Source: Episyrphus balteatus (lineage: Eukaryota; Arthropoda; Insecta; Diptera; Syrphidae). Taken from it: 64,000 nucleotides of DNA. The stretch lies in assembly GCF_945859705.1 (NCBI RefSeq), contig NC_079136.1, positions 96,657,120 through 96,721,119 of the forward strand. The letters are read 5' to 3'. Shown piece by piece: positions 19,531 to 34,000 of the stretch (within the stretch, counting starts at the first letter, position 1; each line of letters opens with the position of its first letter). Below the pieces are notes generated by a model that was not told where the DNA came from, did no database searches, and saw only the letters and a list, made by a program, of their open reading frames with translations. The position numbers and the translations under genes are program-made.

Positions 19531-21913
19531 TCTCTCATTTTTGGACCTTTTTATTAACAAACAATAGATTGATGGAGTTTTGCAGTTGGGAGTCACTTTT
19601 TCCTATAGCCATCGGTAAAAGAAACAAGTCCAAGCTAAAAATTCTGTAGTAAAGTATTAAGAAAAAGTACTTGTCAAAAAATATCTTGAAATAAAAAAAA
19701 GCTTTTGTTGTGTTTATTAAAACGAAAGATATGTGAACAATTTATTAGATCTTTTTAAGTATAGTAAAACCAAAATTAAAGTTTTATTACAAACTTATTA
19801 TTCGCTAAAAACTAAATATTTACGTATCGAACATTTTTTTTTTAATCATTTAATTTACTAATTTAAAACTATAAATAATTAAATTAAAAATTTTAAGACA
19901 GTAAACAAAATGTGCTGTTAAGCTTTATTTTTTTTTTTTAATTTTATTTTTATAATTAGTTTTGAATGTATTTAGTGAATATAAAACAAAAAAAAAAAAA
20001 AAAATACATACATTTTTACATAAACAAACAAAAATGGGATGAGATTCGTAAAATTGTACAAAATGATTAAAACATACACATTTACAAAAGAAGAAAAAGA
20101 TTTTAAATTATAATGATTAAGAGCTGCCACTGTTTTAACATGAATTCGACCAGAAATTATTTAATTTTTTGGGATATAAGGAAATACACACATTGTAAAC
20201 ACAGTTATTCTGGTATTTGTTTATTGACGAAAGCAACATGACTGAAACTTCAAGAAAGGTCTTTATTGTAATCAAAAAGGCAATTTGATTTCTAGATAAG
20301 AAACGAAAAATATTTCTAGTTTAAGAAATGGCGAGCAAACAATTTCATATAGGTTTTAACTTTCTATTCAAATTTGAGGTAATTAAGAATTTCGCTTCCT
20401 ATTTCATTTATTACTCAGGAGTTCGATTAGTTTCAATTTCCCTTTAGTTCTGTATTGGTGTTGAATAGAAAAAATTTGTTTAGAACAGAATTGCCTGCAC
20501 TTGGTTTTTGATTCATATACTTTTCAAATTTTGTTCTCACTCTTACAAATAATTAATGATTTACCACTATACTGATTGTAATGTGAAACTTATGCTCAAA
20601 TTTTATCGACCTTACCGTGTTAAAAAAAAAAAAAAAAATCTACAAAAATATTAGTTCATTAATTTTGGATTTTTTTATTGCAAATTTTCGAACATCTGTT
20701 ATAACAACAAAAATTGAAATTACGAATAAACTTTTTAAATGTAGAACAGTATGATGACAAATATTTTATTAACAGAAATTCCTTCGGCATCTTATCCAAA
20801 TTTTATCATTACCAAGCCCAATAAGGAGAACTTTTGTAATTTGGACTGGCGACTTTTAGTTGTATTTAACAAGAAGATAATAGAATTCGTCTTATTAACT
20901 GTGGGTAAAGCCATTTTAGTGTTTTACAAAAATTTTAATAAATTTCAATAAAAAAAAGTTAATGTATAAGATGAAGCAAAAGAAAATGCAAATTTATTGT
21001 TATACGTCCTTAACACAAATAAAATTGTTAATGCATTTATACTAATAAAATGTACACAGTGGTTTTATTTTTTAACATTAAAATTAAAAGTATGTTTATC
21101 TAAAAAATTAAAATTTCTTAAAATAAAAACTATTATTCCACTAACACCGATAAATATACAATTTTTGTTTATTCATTTTTTCTTGGTCTTCTGTTATTAT
21201 TTATTTTTTTGTTTCATAATATTATTTACAATGCGTGTGTGTGTATTTTGACAGTTTTACCTAACAAAAAAAAAATAAAATAAGCGGCTACACAAGAAAA
21301 ATAAGATACAAAAGAAAAGAATTTTGTTGTTTTTGAATGGTAAATAATGCGCATCAGTTTTTTTTTTAAAGAAAGCGGAACAAGAGCCTAGAGTAGTGTG
21401 TTTTTGTCAATAAATATGAATATATTTAATCAAAATATGAATATAACAAGATTGAACATTAATATGGAAAAACAAAATTAAGTATAATTTAAGTAGAAGA
21501 TTTTGCTTATCTGAATGTAATTTATCTTTTCGCTTTGTTGATTGTACGATTTTATTTTTCTTCTTTAAATCATTAAAATAAAAAAAAAAGAGCAAATAAA
21601 TAATACTTAGCAGTCATACAATATATATATATTTATATAGATATAATAGAGATAATATATCCTTGCACTATTATCATTAGTACGTTTGGTTATCTTTTCT
21701 TTTATTTATTTTTTTTTTGTTAAGTTTTACTCGATATTATAATTATTATCTTTTTTCATTTTTATAGTTTTTCTTCTTATTATTTTATAATGATTTTTAA
21801 ATAGCTAGATTATTATATATATAGGTGTTTCTGTTTTGTTTTATTATTAAACTTATAATAACATATGACTTCGACATCATCATCGGATGAGTTATGATGA
21901 TGGATTACACATT

Positions 21914-22090
21914 TCACGTTGTTGTGTTTTTTAAATGCAACAATTTAACTTTTAGTTCGGCAAATGTTGGCCTTTTAGCTGGATTAAGATCCCAAGCTTG
22001 GCGCATCATTTCATAAATTTCTGCTGGACATCCTTCAGGGGCTTCCATTTTGTAACCCACTTCGACGTGTTTTACAACATCAGCAAGTGG
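21914..22090 (-). CDS. Csk: Csk last exon (kinase C-lobe end and stop)
   Basis: 177 nt, PLADVVKHVEVGYKMEAPEG to LKNTTT and TGA. It contains WDLNPAKRPTFAEL, the kinase C-terminal arginine motif. The protein ends a few residues beyond the fold. Confidence 0.96.
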   Translation of the reverse strand, partial: PLADVVKHVEVGYKMEAPEGCPAEIYEMMRQAWDLNPAKRPTFAELKVKLLHLKNTTT

Positions 22091-25000
22091 CTGAAAAAAT
22101 AATTAAGAGAGATTATAATTTTGTTGGATTTCTCTGATATTCGTGCTTGCACCAACATACTTTTCAGACAAAAAGAAATAAAAAAAAGATACAAAATATG
22201 ACAAAACAATTTTGTCCACATAACTAAAAGCTTAAAAGAATTTCTCTACGATTCAGTTACAGAATTCAGCCCATCACTTGGTTTTCCTTATTTAGATAAT
22301 ACATTGAAGGTTTAAAGAGAAAAAAGGGAAGGTTTCAACTTTGTCTTGCTACAACTCAGTAGCTACTCGTTTTTTTTAAATTTTATTCGAAAAATGAAAA
22401 CAAAACAAATTCGTACTTGTGTAATTTGTATTTGTTTTGCGAATAAAATAAAAAATGAGTAGCTACTGAGTATGTATTAGTAAAAACACGGCAATAAGAA
22501 TATCATTTCCACCATCGCTCTCTACACAAAAAATTAAGTTAATTGCTTTCGATTCCTAGAAATCCGAATTCATTACGAAAAACTATTTAACGGAAATAAA
22601 TAAAACGTTATTTCCTTCGAATATAACTTAAAACAATCATTTTCAACATATGCAATAGGAGAGGAAAAACATTAAATCAGTGGAAGTTCTTCAATGCAAA
22701 AGCTTTCGAGATCAGGGGCCTATTTCAGAGCTTACTACATTGTTTACATCAGCTACATCAATGACTTTAAATAATTGCGGCGGCCTGTTGAGCTTCCAAG
22801 TATTTTTTTTAACATTTGCACTATTTAAACCATAACAAATATTTCCCGATTTTCAATCGGACTCATTGGCTTTTGAGGTTGCTGATGTAGTAAATGTAGT
22901 TGATGTATTAGCTCTGAAACATGGCCCAGAATTCAACAAATTTATTATGTAGGTGTTGGAGCTCTACATCCAACGAGCCTTGGTGAACATTACTCGAAAA
23001 TAAACTACTTGTCTCTGAAAACTGAATACTTCAGATTTTTATTTGCTATGCCTGTGGAAGTACGCTATATCACTTCTTGTGATCTTTGCGGCATACATGA
23101 GTCAGATACGTTCAAATCTGAATCGGTTCCGTTTGTGGGTTCAGCAAGGTTACCTTTTATTTATGTAAAACGCCATGGGTATAACAATTTAAAGGACCTT
23201 TGCAAGTACCTTTATAATTAAAAATAACTTATATGATAAAAGACACTTCTATAAATTGCGTACAACATTATTATTAAACAATTTTTGTACTTACAATTCT
23301 TGGATAGGGAACACGCCCAAATGAATAAATTTCCCACAGCAAAATACCAAAGCTCCACATATCGGATTTATTTGAAAATCGCTTGAAGTAGATAAAAATA
23401 GATTTAAGAATTAATATACATTTCCATGCCGACTTTTTATATGAAACTTACTCCATTTTTAAGAGCTTCTGGTGCAGTCCATTTAATTGGAAGCTTTCCA
23501 ACTTCCAAATTATAACACTCTTCCCGGGCTAATCCAAAATCGGAAACTTTGGCGACACAGTTTTCAGAAATTAAAACATTTCTAGCTGCCAAATCTCTGT
23601 GCACAACCTTTTTTGCTTCCAAATATTCCATGCCAGACGATGTATCACTGTGAGAAGATTTGTGTTATTTTTTTTTATCAAACTATTGTGATAAAAAATA
23701 TATATCTTACTAGGCAAAATTTATTTGATCCTTTTTCGTAATATGTTGTCGTCCCCGCGACCTCAAATAATCAACCAGTGATCCTTTGCTCATGTACTCA
23801 GTGACCAAATAAATATGTTTACTAGTAAAAACAAGTCCGATAAATTTAACAAGGTTTTCGTGTTCCAGTGTTCTAAATGAAAATAAAAAAAAAAATTTAT
23901 CATATGTATTTTTAAACTTTAATCAAAAACTCACGTCATAACAGACGCTTCGGCCAAGAATTTCTGAGCCGCCCCATCGTCTTTTAACATTTTTACAGCC
24001 ACTTTTTCACTACGCAATATACCCAGCATCACATCGCCAAATTCTCCTTTTCCTATGCTTTCGCGCAGCTGCAAATCAGCTTCAGGAATAACCCAACCCT
24101 TGTCTGCAAAATCTTTTGAATTGATGCAGAATTCCTGTCTACCCATTTTTGGCAGGCATTTGATTAGCTGCGTACACAGACCATCGGCATCTTTTTCGTA
24201 GTGCTTAATGGAGAAGAAGACAACAAATTAGAAATCAAATTTACTAATTTTATTAATCTACTATACTTACAGCTACAAGTTGTCCAAGATTTTCAAAGTA
24301 CTCCTCGTCGTCAATGGTAAGTTTGTTTTCTAAATATTTCACACGATAATGCTCAACTTTTCCTTGGAAGCACACACATAGGGTATAATCGCCTGGAAAG
24401 TTGGTCGACTCCCGCACCAAGAATAGACCATCGTCGCGAGGTTGGAGCAAGTGTTCTGCTTCATCCCGGGAAATACTTCCATGGAACCAACTAAAAAAAT
24501 TGAAAGAAAAAAGATTTTATTTTGATACAGAATGTAGTTACTAATTATATTTAAAGTAACAACTTTCGATGGAATCGAGATGAGGGCTTTGATCGTTTCC
24601 ATAAAAAATGAACTCTCATGGTTATATTTTTGTTTCTTAATAAATACAAAACAAATTAGAAATTTCAGCCTTCCTGAATCATTTGGTAACTAGATAAAAG
24701 TATTTAAGCTTTTTGCACTCTTTAGCTCTATAAAGATAAGATACCGTTTATTTATCATTTTTATTTTTAACCATTAAGGTGAGCACACACTGCACAATGT
24801 AATCAGATATTTTTGTATGCCTTAAGTTGGATTTTCTTTAGTGAAATCTAAATGAAAATTGGGTAAGCTTGCGAACAAAATTAACTGCAGGTGCAGGCAT
24901 ATTTTTGTGTGAGTATTCTCAAAATAACGAAAACATAGAATAAACTTTATATTATTTACGAGATGTTAAATATAAAACTTCTCACTAGTTAAAGTCATAT

Positions 25001-28000
25001 TTGAATAAAAGATGAAACATCTGCCAACATAAAGGCACGTACCCAATGATCATGTATAATCAAAACAAATTGGACTGAAAGTTTTACTGGAGGCAAAACG
25101 ATGACCAAAAATTGAGGAATAAGGTGGACTATAACATTCCAAATAAAAATGATTGCGGAAGACGTTTACTTACTTATAGGGTCATGTGTCATGTACCACA
25201 AAATCATCTTCCTATTCCAACGAATAGTTGTAAAATCAATATATCAGAAAACCTGTTCTGGGGAAGTTATCAAGGGGCAGTTGTGGTGCAATGAGTAGTC
25301 CCTGTATTTCCTAGATAGTTTGTTTAAAATCCCAACTCGTTAAGGTATTTTTATTTAAGTTAATTGAACATAAAAAACGACATGCCCGACTTTTCAACTT
25401 GTGTGTGAAGAAAAAATTGAATTTTATTTACGTTTTAAACGCAAAAAATTTTGCTCTGTTTTCCACAATCTTGAAGATTGAAGTTATTGAAATCTAGATA
25501 CAAGGATAAAATGAAAAGTTCTTGATACACATGGATTTTAAGTTAAAAAATGGTTTTATTTTTCTACATATATTCCTCGGACCTAGGCACACTTCGCCCT
25601 TTCCGGAATTGAGAGTCTGGGAGGCATTCATTTAAGGACCAGAATCAGATACAAATCTTTTATGTTCGGGAACAGATGAAAATATGATGGTGTCAAATCA
25701 GGGGAATAGGGCGAACGATAGAGTATATCATACTCCAAGTCCGGAAGTTTTCCCATAGCCAAAGAAATTTTGTGAATTGGTAAAAAATGATCCTTCAAAC
25801 CACTTTTCATGAATTTTGGGGTCTATCTGATCAAAACGGTTGGATTTAAATAGTTTTGTAATTGTTCTACACTTTTCAAGATAATCGACCATCAGAATCA
25901 ATTCTCACAAAGACCAACTTAATTAATACGCAGGATGATTTTTCATAAAAAAAATTGTTGTTACCAAACCAAATAATATACAAATTTGAAAATTGTCATA
26001 TGATGTGGTGGTCTCACAACTGTAACGGATCAAGTCAAAAAAATTTAAAAATCTAAATCTGGTGCCAAAATCTGCGCAACTTTATTTAGGTTTTTCATTA
26101 GTTTGGTCAAAAAGTAATTTGTTTCAAATTGTCATCTTTTCGAGAAAAACATTCACCATAAGATTCAATGGTAGAGTATTTACTTTAACTCGTTATATCT
26201 CCGAATTCACTTTTTGTGCCTTGATTCACTTCAGCTTTGAGCCCTCCATATGAGCTTAAACCATCTTAGCCGGAGCGGCATAAATCATTGATGATTGGAC
26301 TGCTATAAGTGTGTCAGACCCAGAGTCTAATCAAAATAAAACCATTTCATTGTAGCGTAATAATCGTACACAATTTGTGAAGATTCAGATTGCTAAAAAT
26401 TATATAAATTTTAATGCCAAATGGCAATATTATGCACAATGCATGTCCCTCATTACATAGAAAACTTACAAGAACGACACACTTTTAAGTATAAAAATTT
26501 AAATGCATGATATACAATTATTTCTTTGTTGAATCTTAATGGTTCGATCAACAAACGCAAGATGTAAAACTCATTTTAAATTTTAAAAGAAAATCATCTC
26601 TAAAATCTATTGATCTTGGATAATATAATAATAATTTATTCAAAACACTTACGGCATTGCATTCAATTTCACTTCGCATTTCCGTTGCTGATGCTGGCTA
26701 TGCATCAATTGCTGTTGCTGTTGCTGTTGCAGTCCCGGTTGTATCTGTTGCTGTTGTGGCAGTAACTGTTGTTGCTGTTGTATCGTCTGATGATTGACAG
26801 AAGATGATGAATTCGTAATGGTGGGCGAAAGAGATGACGTACTGTTCCACGCAGTACCGTTTGTATCAAAGTTGTGCAATGACGTTGACATGACACCGAC
26901 ACCGCCACCGTTTCCGCCGCCGCTCCCAACAATTCCACAGCCAGCACCAATACCACTGACGCCACCGCCTATGGCGACATGCATCACTGGTGGACACTGG
27001 GATATTGATAACGACATTGATGATTGTTGCGTTGGAAGATGTTGTAGCTGTTGTTGTTGTTGTTGGCGCAGAGTTGGATGCATCATCAGTGTTTCTGCAC
27101 ACAAATTGCTATTCGAACCAGGATGAAGTTTGACTGCATGGCCAGCACCTGAATTGACAACCGTTGCAGCAACGGCAGCCGCAGGACTCATGTGGCTCTG
27201 AAGCTGAGCAGCATTCAGTGATGTAGACATCAGATTGTTGTTGGACGAGTTAGTTAACAGCTGCTGTGTCTGACAGGCCGATGTGGATATTGCATGTGTA
27301 AGTGGTGCCAGAATATGCTGCTGTTGTCCGACTAAAGCCGAACCGGCAGCCACTCCAACAGAACCTTGATTTGGCGACTTGGGCGAATGATTGGCGGTTA
27401 GAAGATTATGACTATTTAAAGCGTGTGAGGAAACATGAATGTGTTGATTCTAGAAAAAAATTAATATTTGATAATATTAACAAAAATAAGAAATATTTTC
27501 TTACCACATTAGGTTGATGGGGAGGAATTGTCGGTGGTACAATATGTGGTTGGGATTGGCTTAGCTGCTGTTGTTGCAACAAAGCACTATTGACACTTAT
27601 TCCACCCGCAATATAGCTGCCTCCAGTACCTGGTTGCGGTGCTGGACGTTTATTATGCCTGATAGGTGCTGTTGGGGGCATTTGATGGCCAGTCGATTGT
27701 AAAAACCATGGATCACCGGCCGAATTGGCTACAACCGATGGTTGTGAGAATCCACGATGATGACCAACAACTGATGTCTGACCGGCAGTGGATTGCAAAT
27801 TAAGGGCCTGTGTTGCTGTCGCGTGACTGTTCATAATAGCGCCAGCTTTATGACCGTTTTTAGCCTCTTCTTTTCCACAACTTGAATAAACTTGCTGTTC
27901 TTCTGTATCTGTCTCTCTAACAATAGGTGGGGATTTTCGTAAATGAGAATCCGAATTATCTAATGGATCAACCGCGGATGTTGTGCAGCGATCAATCAAA

Positions 28001-31000
28001 TGACGTTGCACCGTCGATTTGGGATTTACAGCCGCATCTAAAATTATTAAAAAAAAAATAAAAGTTAATAATAATATTCTATTCAATTGAAATAGAATTC
28101 ATGGTTGGCATTCGTTGTTTGGGGAGCAAGTTCGGTTGACGAAGACTGACAAAATTAAGGACACATTTTACAAAAAGTTTACCAAAAATAACTTAATTTG
28201 TAAAGCCCAGCTTGGACGCCCTCTGATTGGACAATTTAATGCTACAATTTTCGCAAGGGGATTGTATGTTAAAAACAATATTCTGACTGTGGAGTGGAAA
28301 AAAGACGGTAATATGTGAAAATCAAAAGAATTAATTAAATTAAACAAAATTACATTGGAATGACAGGTTTAGTTAGCATTTTGTTTATCAACTTAAATTT
28401 CATACATATTATAACTTTTTATTTTATAAACAAAATACCAAATATTAGTCATAATGCTGAAAAAAAGAAACCAAAAATAAGTCTCCAATGATTATTTCAC
28501 TTTTACTAATCGAAATTCCTAAACTCTAAACAACAATGCCCGGGCACAGGTCAATCATCTTTTCCATTTCTAAACTAGCCCCTGGGCAATAAAATAAAAA
28601 AAGCAAATATATAAACAGGTAAAATAGGTTATCATTCTACTAATCTTGAATTTAATAAAGTTATTCGATTTGAATTAAAAAAAAAAAAAAACTTGAATTT
28701 ATCGACGACACACACTGTATCTGTTCGAATAAATTAAAGAAAAATAAAACCAAAACAAACATGTTATATATTAAACTCAATAAGCCAGTTTTGATCAATC
28801 TTAAAAAAATATATATTCAGAAATCCGAATAAGTTTTGTTGTTTTTTATAATTTTTACGAAGTAAAATGCATCAGAAGTTTATTTTCGCACTTGTGCAAC
28901 CTGAAAGATTGTTTTTCTTTTTTTTTCGTTATTATTTTTATTCTATATTTACATTTCGTGTATCTTAAATAAATCATTTTCAAGTGCACACTCAAGAACG
29001 CGCCACAAAGCAACGTAAACATACGTTAAAAGCAATTTGCATTTTATTTTTACCCCCTCGATTCAATTATATTTTTATATTTCATGATGTTCTGTGTATT
29101 CTGAACGTTCGTTCTGTTTGCCAATCACATTCTTATATGACTTGATAGATAGTATAGAGTCCCTCTTTCGTTTTTCACCTCGTGTGTCGAGTTTAACTGG
29201 TCGAGAACTCGAGAGGGTGTAGGCATTGAATTTGAAAAAAAAAAAATAAATACAAATAATTCCGAAAAAGCAACAACTACCTGCTTTTGTAAAAAAAAAT
29301 ATATATATGAAAAAAAAACAAACATTCACTGCCAAGGTCGACAGCATTAAACGGAAAATATTTTGAACTTTGTTGTTCGACAATCGACGCAATGTTCAGA
29401 ATGAGATACACGTATCGTTATTCGTGTTGATGAGAATAAGTGCTTTATTTTATATCAGCCCATAGGCACTTGTTTATGATTAATTTTTTTGTTGATTTGA
29501 TAAAAATGTGTTAAGTAAAATTTGTTTACGTATGTACGTACATTATACTCGTACGTACTTTATTTTTTGTTAGATTATTTTGAGAGCATGTTATACAAAA
29601 ATATATACATCGTGGTGATTCTCAACTAAATGTGATTTTTTTTCATTATTGGCAAGATAATGGGAAATCCAAGATCAATTATATATTTAGAATTAAGTCT
29701 ATAGCATTATTTTTTTTTGGAGGAAATGAAATTTAAAAGAAATATTTTTTTAGTAAAATGTACGACGTAGGCTGTCTAAAAAGTATACATTGGCATTGCT
29801 TTAAATTATCGTGAAAATTTCAATTAATCGAAAAAATGGAATTATTTCGCGAAAATTTCCGCGGTATGATTTTTTAAGATTTCAGAGCTGGTTTATCTCA
29901 GCAAAAAAAAAAGGGTTTTTTCGAAGAAGAACCGTCAAAGGCCAGAGTGTATTGTGTTTGCGTGGTAGTTCAAACTGGAACGAACTTCACTCAAAGACGA
30001 GTTATACGAAGCTGGCCCAAAATAAGCTGCTGTGGGAGAAAAAGTGTATGGACGCAAAATCAAAACGATATACTCTATCGTTTCGAACATTGTTCTTTCT
30101 ATTTTTTATTGATATAAAGAAGACAGAAATAGTCGAAACGTGATCGCGAAATAGAGGCATGTCTTAGTATTAATAAGACTAGCATACAAAAAACGATAAT
30201 ACGATAATGTCAAGTGGTTCTAAAGCAAAGGTTGCAAAGCAATCAAATATTAAAACAATTTTAAGGTAATGATATCTTAAACTACAGAAATATTAAGATA
30301 AGTTTAGAATTTTGATTTTGTTTCTAATTAGATGTCCACAACAGAATCTTCCTTATACCAAATTGCAAAAAAATGTCAAAAAATAGCCGAATTTTACAGT
30401 TGTGTTTAATTTGGCAAATTTTGTCGAACAATAGTAAATTTTTCGTCGGATCGTTAAAAGAAAGGGGGGCGGGGTAGGCAATACTAGTTATATTATGTTT
30501 GTTGACGAAATATCAAAAGAGTGCTCTAAGGCTTTAAAAAATGCATTCAAAAATGAAACCTCATTGAAAAATATATAACTTGCAACAAATTCATCAAAAA
30601 AAACTAAAAATAAAACTAAAGCTTAATTATTCCTAGGGCAACGATGAATCCATCTCAAGGATATGCTAATGTGGTTTTTATTGAGCTAAACAAACAACAA
30701 AAAAAATAAACAATTTCAGATCGTCTCATTTGAATAACATTGTGGTGAGTTTCAAATGACTCACTATCATAAACTAGGAAAGCAAATACTCACATTACTC
30801 ACTGCCAAGTCGTTGTACAGCTCAGAAAAAAAGCTGTGGGAAATATTCTACTATTACAAACTATACAATGTATAATACATACTTGACAGTAATTGACATT
30901 GAATCTCTTCGTTGAGCTTGTAGAAGGTAGGGCAGCAGACGTACCCACTTAAGCTTTAAATTGACAGAAAATAAACAATAATAAAAAAAATTTCCATACA

Positions 31001-34000
31001 TAGACAAATTTAAAAAACACAACCAGCACAAAACGTAAACAAGACATTATTTTATTATGTTTTCTTTTTACTATATTTGTATTAAATGAAATTCCAAAGA
31101 AGGCAAACTGTTTTCTTGTTTTTATTTTTTTTTTTTTTATTTTTATTTTTTACTGCGTAGTTTATTGTTTCCGAAATTCATTTGGATACTTCCATAAGAT
31201 TGAAGAATAGTAACTGAGACTTTAATAAACTTATGAAACTTATACTATTCATGAAAGGAAAAAACCTTAATATTATTGTTAGTTTGAAAAAAGTATTTGA
31301 TTACAAAACAATGACCGAATGACCAACTGAATCTGCCCATGGGTGTAAATCTATTTATTTCTGACCATTTTGCTTTTAGTTTTATGGTAATTTGAAACGA
31401 ATCTGTCATCGGCTGCACAAATTAATTTAATAAACATTTATAATAGTTTCATTGTTTAAAGTCCACATTTATAAAATACGTACAATGATAAAATTAATTA
31501 AGTGTGCGACTTTTAACCTATTAAAAACAAAAAAACTTTTGTTTACAACAAGAAAGTGCAGATTGAAGAAGTTTAAACTTTGGACCATGCTTTCTAGCCG
31601 GTTAGGAATATGAAAATATTGCCCCCTCCTAGGCAACTTGTGAATATGTAATATTAATTTCATTCAAGTAATATTAACCTTAAATGAGGTCATGAGTGCA
31701 GAAGTGGCGTAACAACGAAAATTCATTATTTTGAGAAACGAGGGATTTAAGAAAAGCGTTTTTTTTAAATTTTTTTTATTGAATTTAGTCCAGTCAAATT
31801 ATATTTGGTTGTATGGAGGTCTGAGAAATAATTCGCAACTGCAATTCGTACCTAAAATATGAAAGTACACTAGTACAGGAACTAAACCCCCCATTTTCCG
31901 AACAAATGTCTGGACGACTTTGGCCGCCATTTTGTTTTGAACAGTTTTGCGACTATCGCTTGTAGTTCGGCTAATTTTGGTGTTAGAGAAAAATGTTATG
32001 AGACAAACTTGTAGTAAATTTTATTTCCCACAAAATATATTTTATAACTTTTTACTCTAAAACCCACCATTTAGGAATTATAATGATTTTCGTAAAATGC
32101 TATGCTCACTTTTTTTTTATATGCACCATAACTTTTTATTTTAAACTTTTATCAAAAAATTGTTGTTATAAAAATTGAAGAACTATTAATTAACTATGTT
32201 TTTCTCATATAAGGTTTTTTTCTCCGACGTACCGTTCCCTCACTAGAACGAAAAATCAATAAAAAAAATTAGAAAAAACAGGGTGAGGGGAGAGCACGAT
32301 AACTATGGCGCTGAGATTTGATAACTGTATTTTGTAGAAGGGTTCAATACAAGTATTTTTTACTTTGGGAGGGGGGGTCTATCTAACCCTGTTTAGGCGG
32401 GAGGGGAAATTTTCTAAAAAACAACCTAATATTTAAAAAAAATATTAAAAAACAACGGCAACACTAAGAGTTATGAAGGATATTTTTTTCAAAAGCCACA
32501 ATTAAACGCTTTATTTTAATTTTTAAATAGTGTTTTTAAAATTAATAGTTTTTGAAATAATCGATCTCAAAGTTAAAATTAGCGAGACAAATAAAAAAAA
32601 AAACACATTCAATACTATTTTTGTCAGGACCATTAATTTCAATACAAATTAACTATTACAATAAAACTACCTTCGCTGATTTTCTAAGCCTTCTTGTTTT
32701 TGAGAAAATTGAAAAATGAAACAAAAAAAAAAAACAGATTAACAATTTTTTATTTTGTTTTGCTGTTTTGATAACTTTGGTACTAACAATATCATAAACA
32801 AAAAAGATCTTATGTATTTATTACATATAGAGTTAGTTGAGAGCTTTATGCGTTAAAAAAAAAACATTTTACGCTCACCACAGAGATGCTGAGAACTCGC
32901 AAAGCAGGGCAGGCAAGGTACTTTTAAGTTAAAAAACTGTTGACATTGGCGCCTACCTGACGACTTTTCGTACCCTAAGTGGAGCAGAAAATTGCCAACT
33001 TTTTTGTTGATGGCCAAAGTTATCAAAATAGCAAAAAAAAAAAAAATAAGTGAACATCTGATAAAAAAGTAAATAGTAAATTTTGTATTGAAATTAATGG
33101 TCATGACAAAAATAGTATTGAATGTGTTTTTTTTTTTAATTTGTTTCGCTAATTTTAACTTTGAGATCGATTATTTCAAAAACTATTAATTTTAAAAACA
33201 CTATTTAAAAATTAAAATAAAGCGTTTAATTGTGGCTTTTGAAAAAAATATCCTTCATAACTCTTAGTGTTGCCGTTGTTTTTTAATATTTTTTTTAAAT
33301 ATTAGGTTGTTTTTTAGAAAATTTCCCCTCCCGCCTAAACAGGGTTAGATAGACCCCCCCTCCCAAAGTAAAAAATACTTGTATTGAACCCTTCTACAAA
33401 ATACAGTTATCAAATCTCAGCGCCATAGTTATCGTGCTCTCCCCTCACCCTGTTTTTTCTAATTTTTTTTATTGATTTTTCGTTCTAGTGAGGGAACGGT
33501 ACGTCGGAGAAAAAAACCTTATATGAGAAAAACATAGTTAATTAATAGTTCTTCAATTTTTATAACAACAATTTTTTGATAAAAGTTTAAAATAAAAAGT
33601 TATGGTGCATATAAAAAAAAAGTGAGCATAGCATTTTACGAAAATCATTATAATTCCTAAATGGTGGGTTTTAGAGTAAAAAGTTATAAAATATATTTTG
33701 TGGGAAATAAAATTTACTACAAGTTTGTCTCATAACATTTTTCTCTAACACCAAAACTAGCCGAACTACAAGCGATAGTCGCAAAACTGTTCAAAACAAA
33801 ATGGCGGCCAAAGTCGTCCAGACATTTGTTCGGAAAATGGGGGGTTTAGTTCCTGTACTAGTGTACTTTCATATTTTAGGTACGAATTGCAGTTGCGAAT
33901 TATTTCCCAGCAAAAGTATAACTTGACTGGACTAATTTTGTATTTGTGTAAAATTAAGAAAGTATTACAAAAAGTACATATTTTGAAAAATTATAATATT

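Larger units (their letters stand above)
16506..21913. other. AT-rich noncoding stretch, part probably Csk 3' UTR
   Basis: No gene is visible. The 16600-16720 part holds loose ctccggctcc-type words (ttccgactccggctccaatt and gaatccggctccggccgc). Apart from two MITE copies (17833-18064 and 19359-19530), the rest is A/T runs. The part nearest 21913 is presumably the Csk 3' UTR. AATAAA-like signals on the minus strand are frequent, so the transcript end cannot be placed. Confidence 0.5.

Noticed and set aside
20997..21251. 84-codon plus-strand hydrophobic frame near the Csk 3' end
   Set aside because: Leu/Ile/Phe/Lys-only composition typical of AT-rich noise; antisense to the probable Csk 3' UTR.
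25260..25345. Possible tRNA-like sequence (gcagttgtggtgcaatgagta)
   Set aside because: No B box and no pairing acceptor stem found.
26794..27126. 110-codon plus-strand frame with proline and cysteine runs
   Set aside because: Antisense shadow of Csk exon 3 low-complexity coding sequence.
29811..30143. 110-codon plus-strand frame in Csk intron 1
   Set aside because: Looked protein-like in part (SYTKLAQNKLLWEKKCM) but I could match it to no family; single frame without supporting splice sites.
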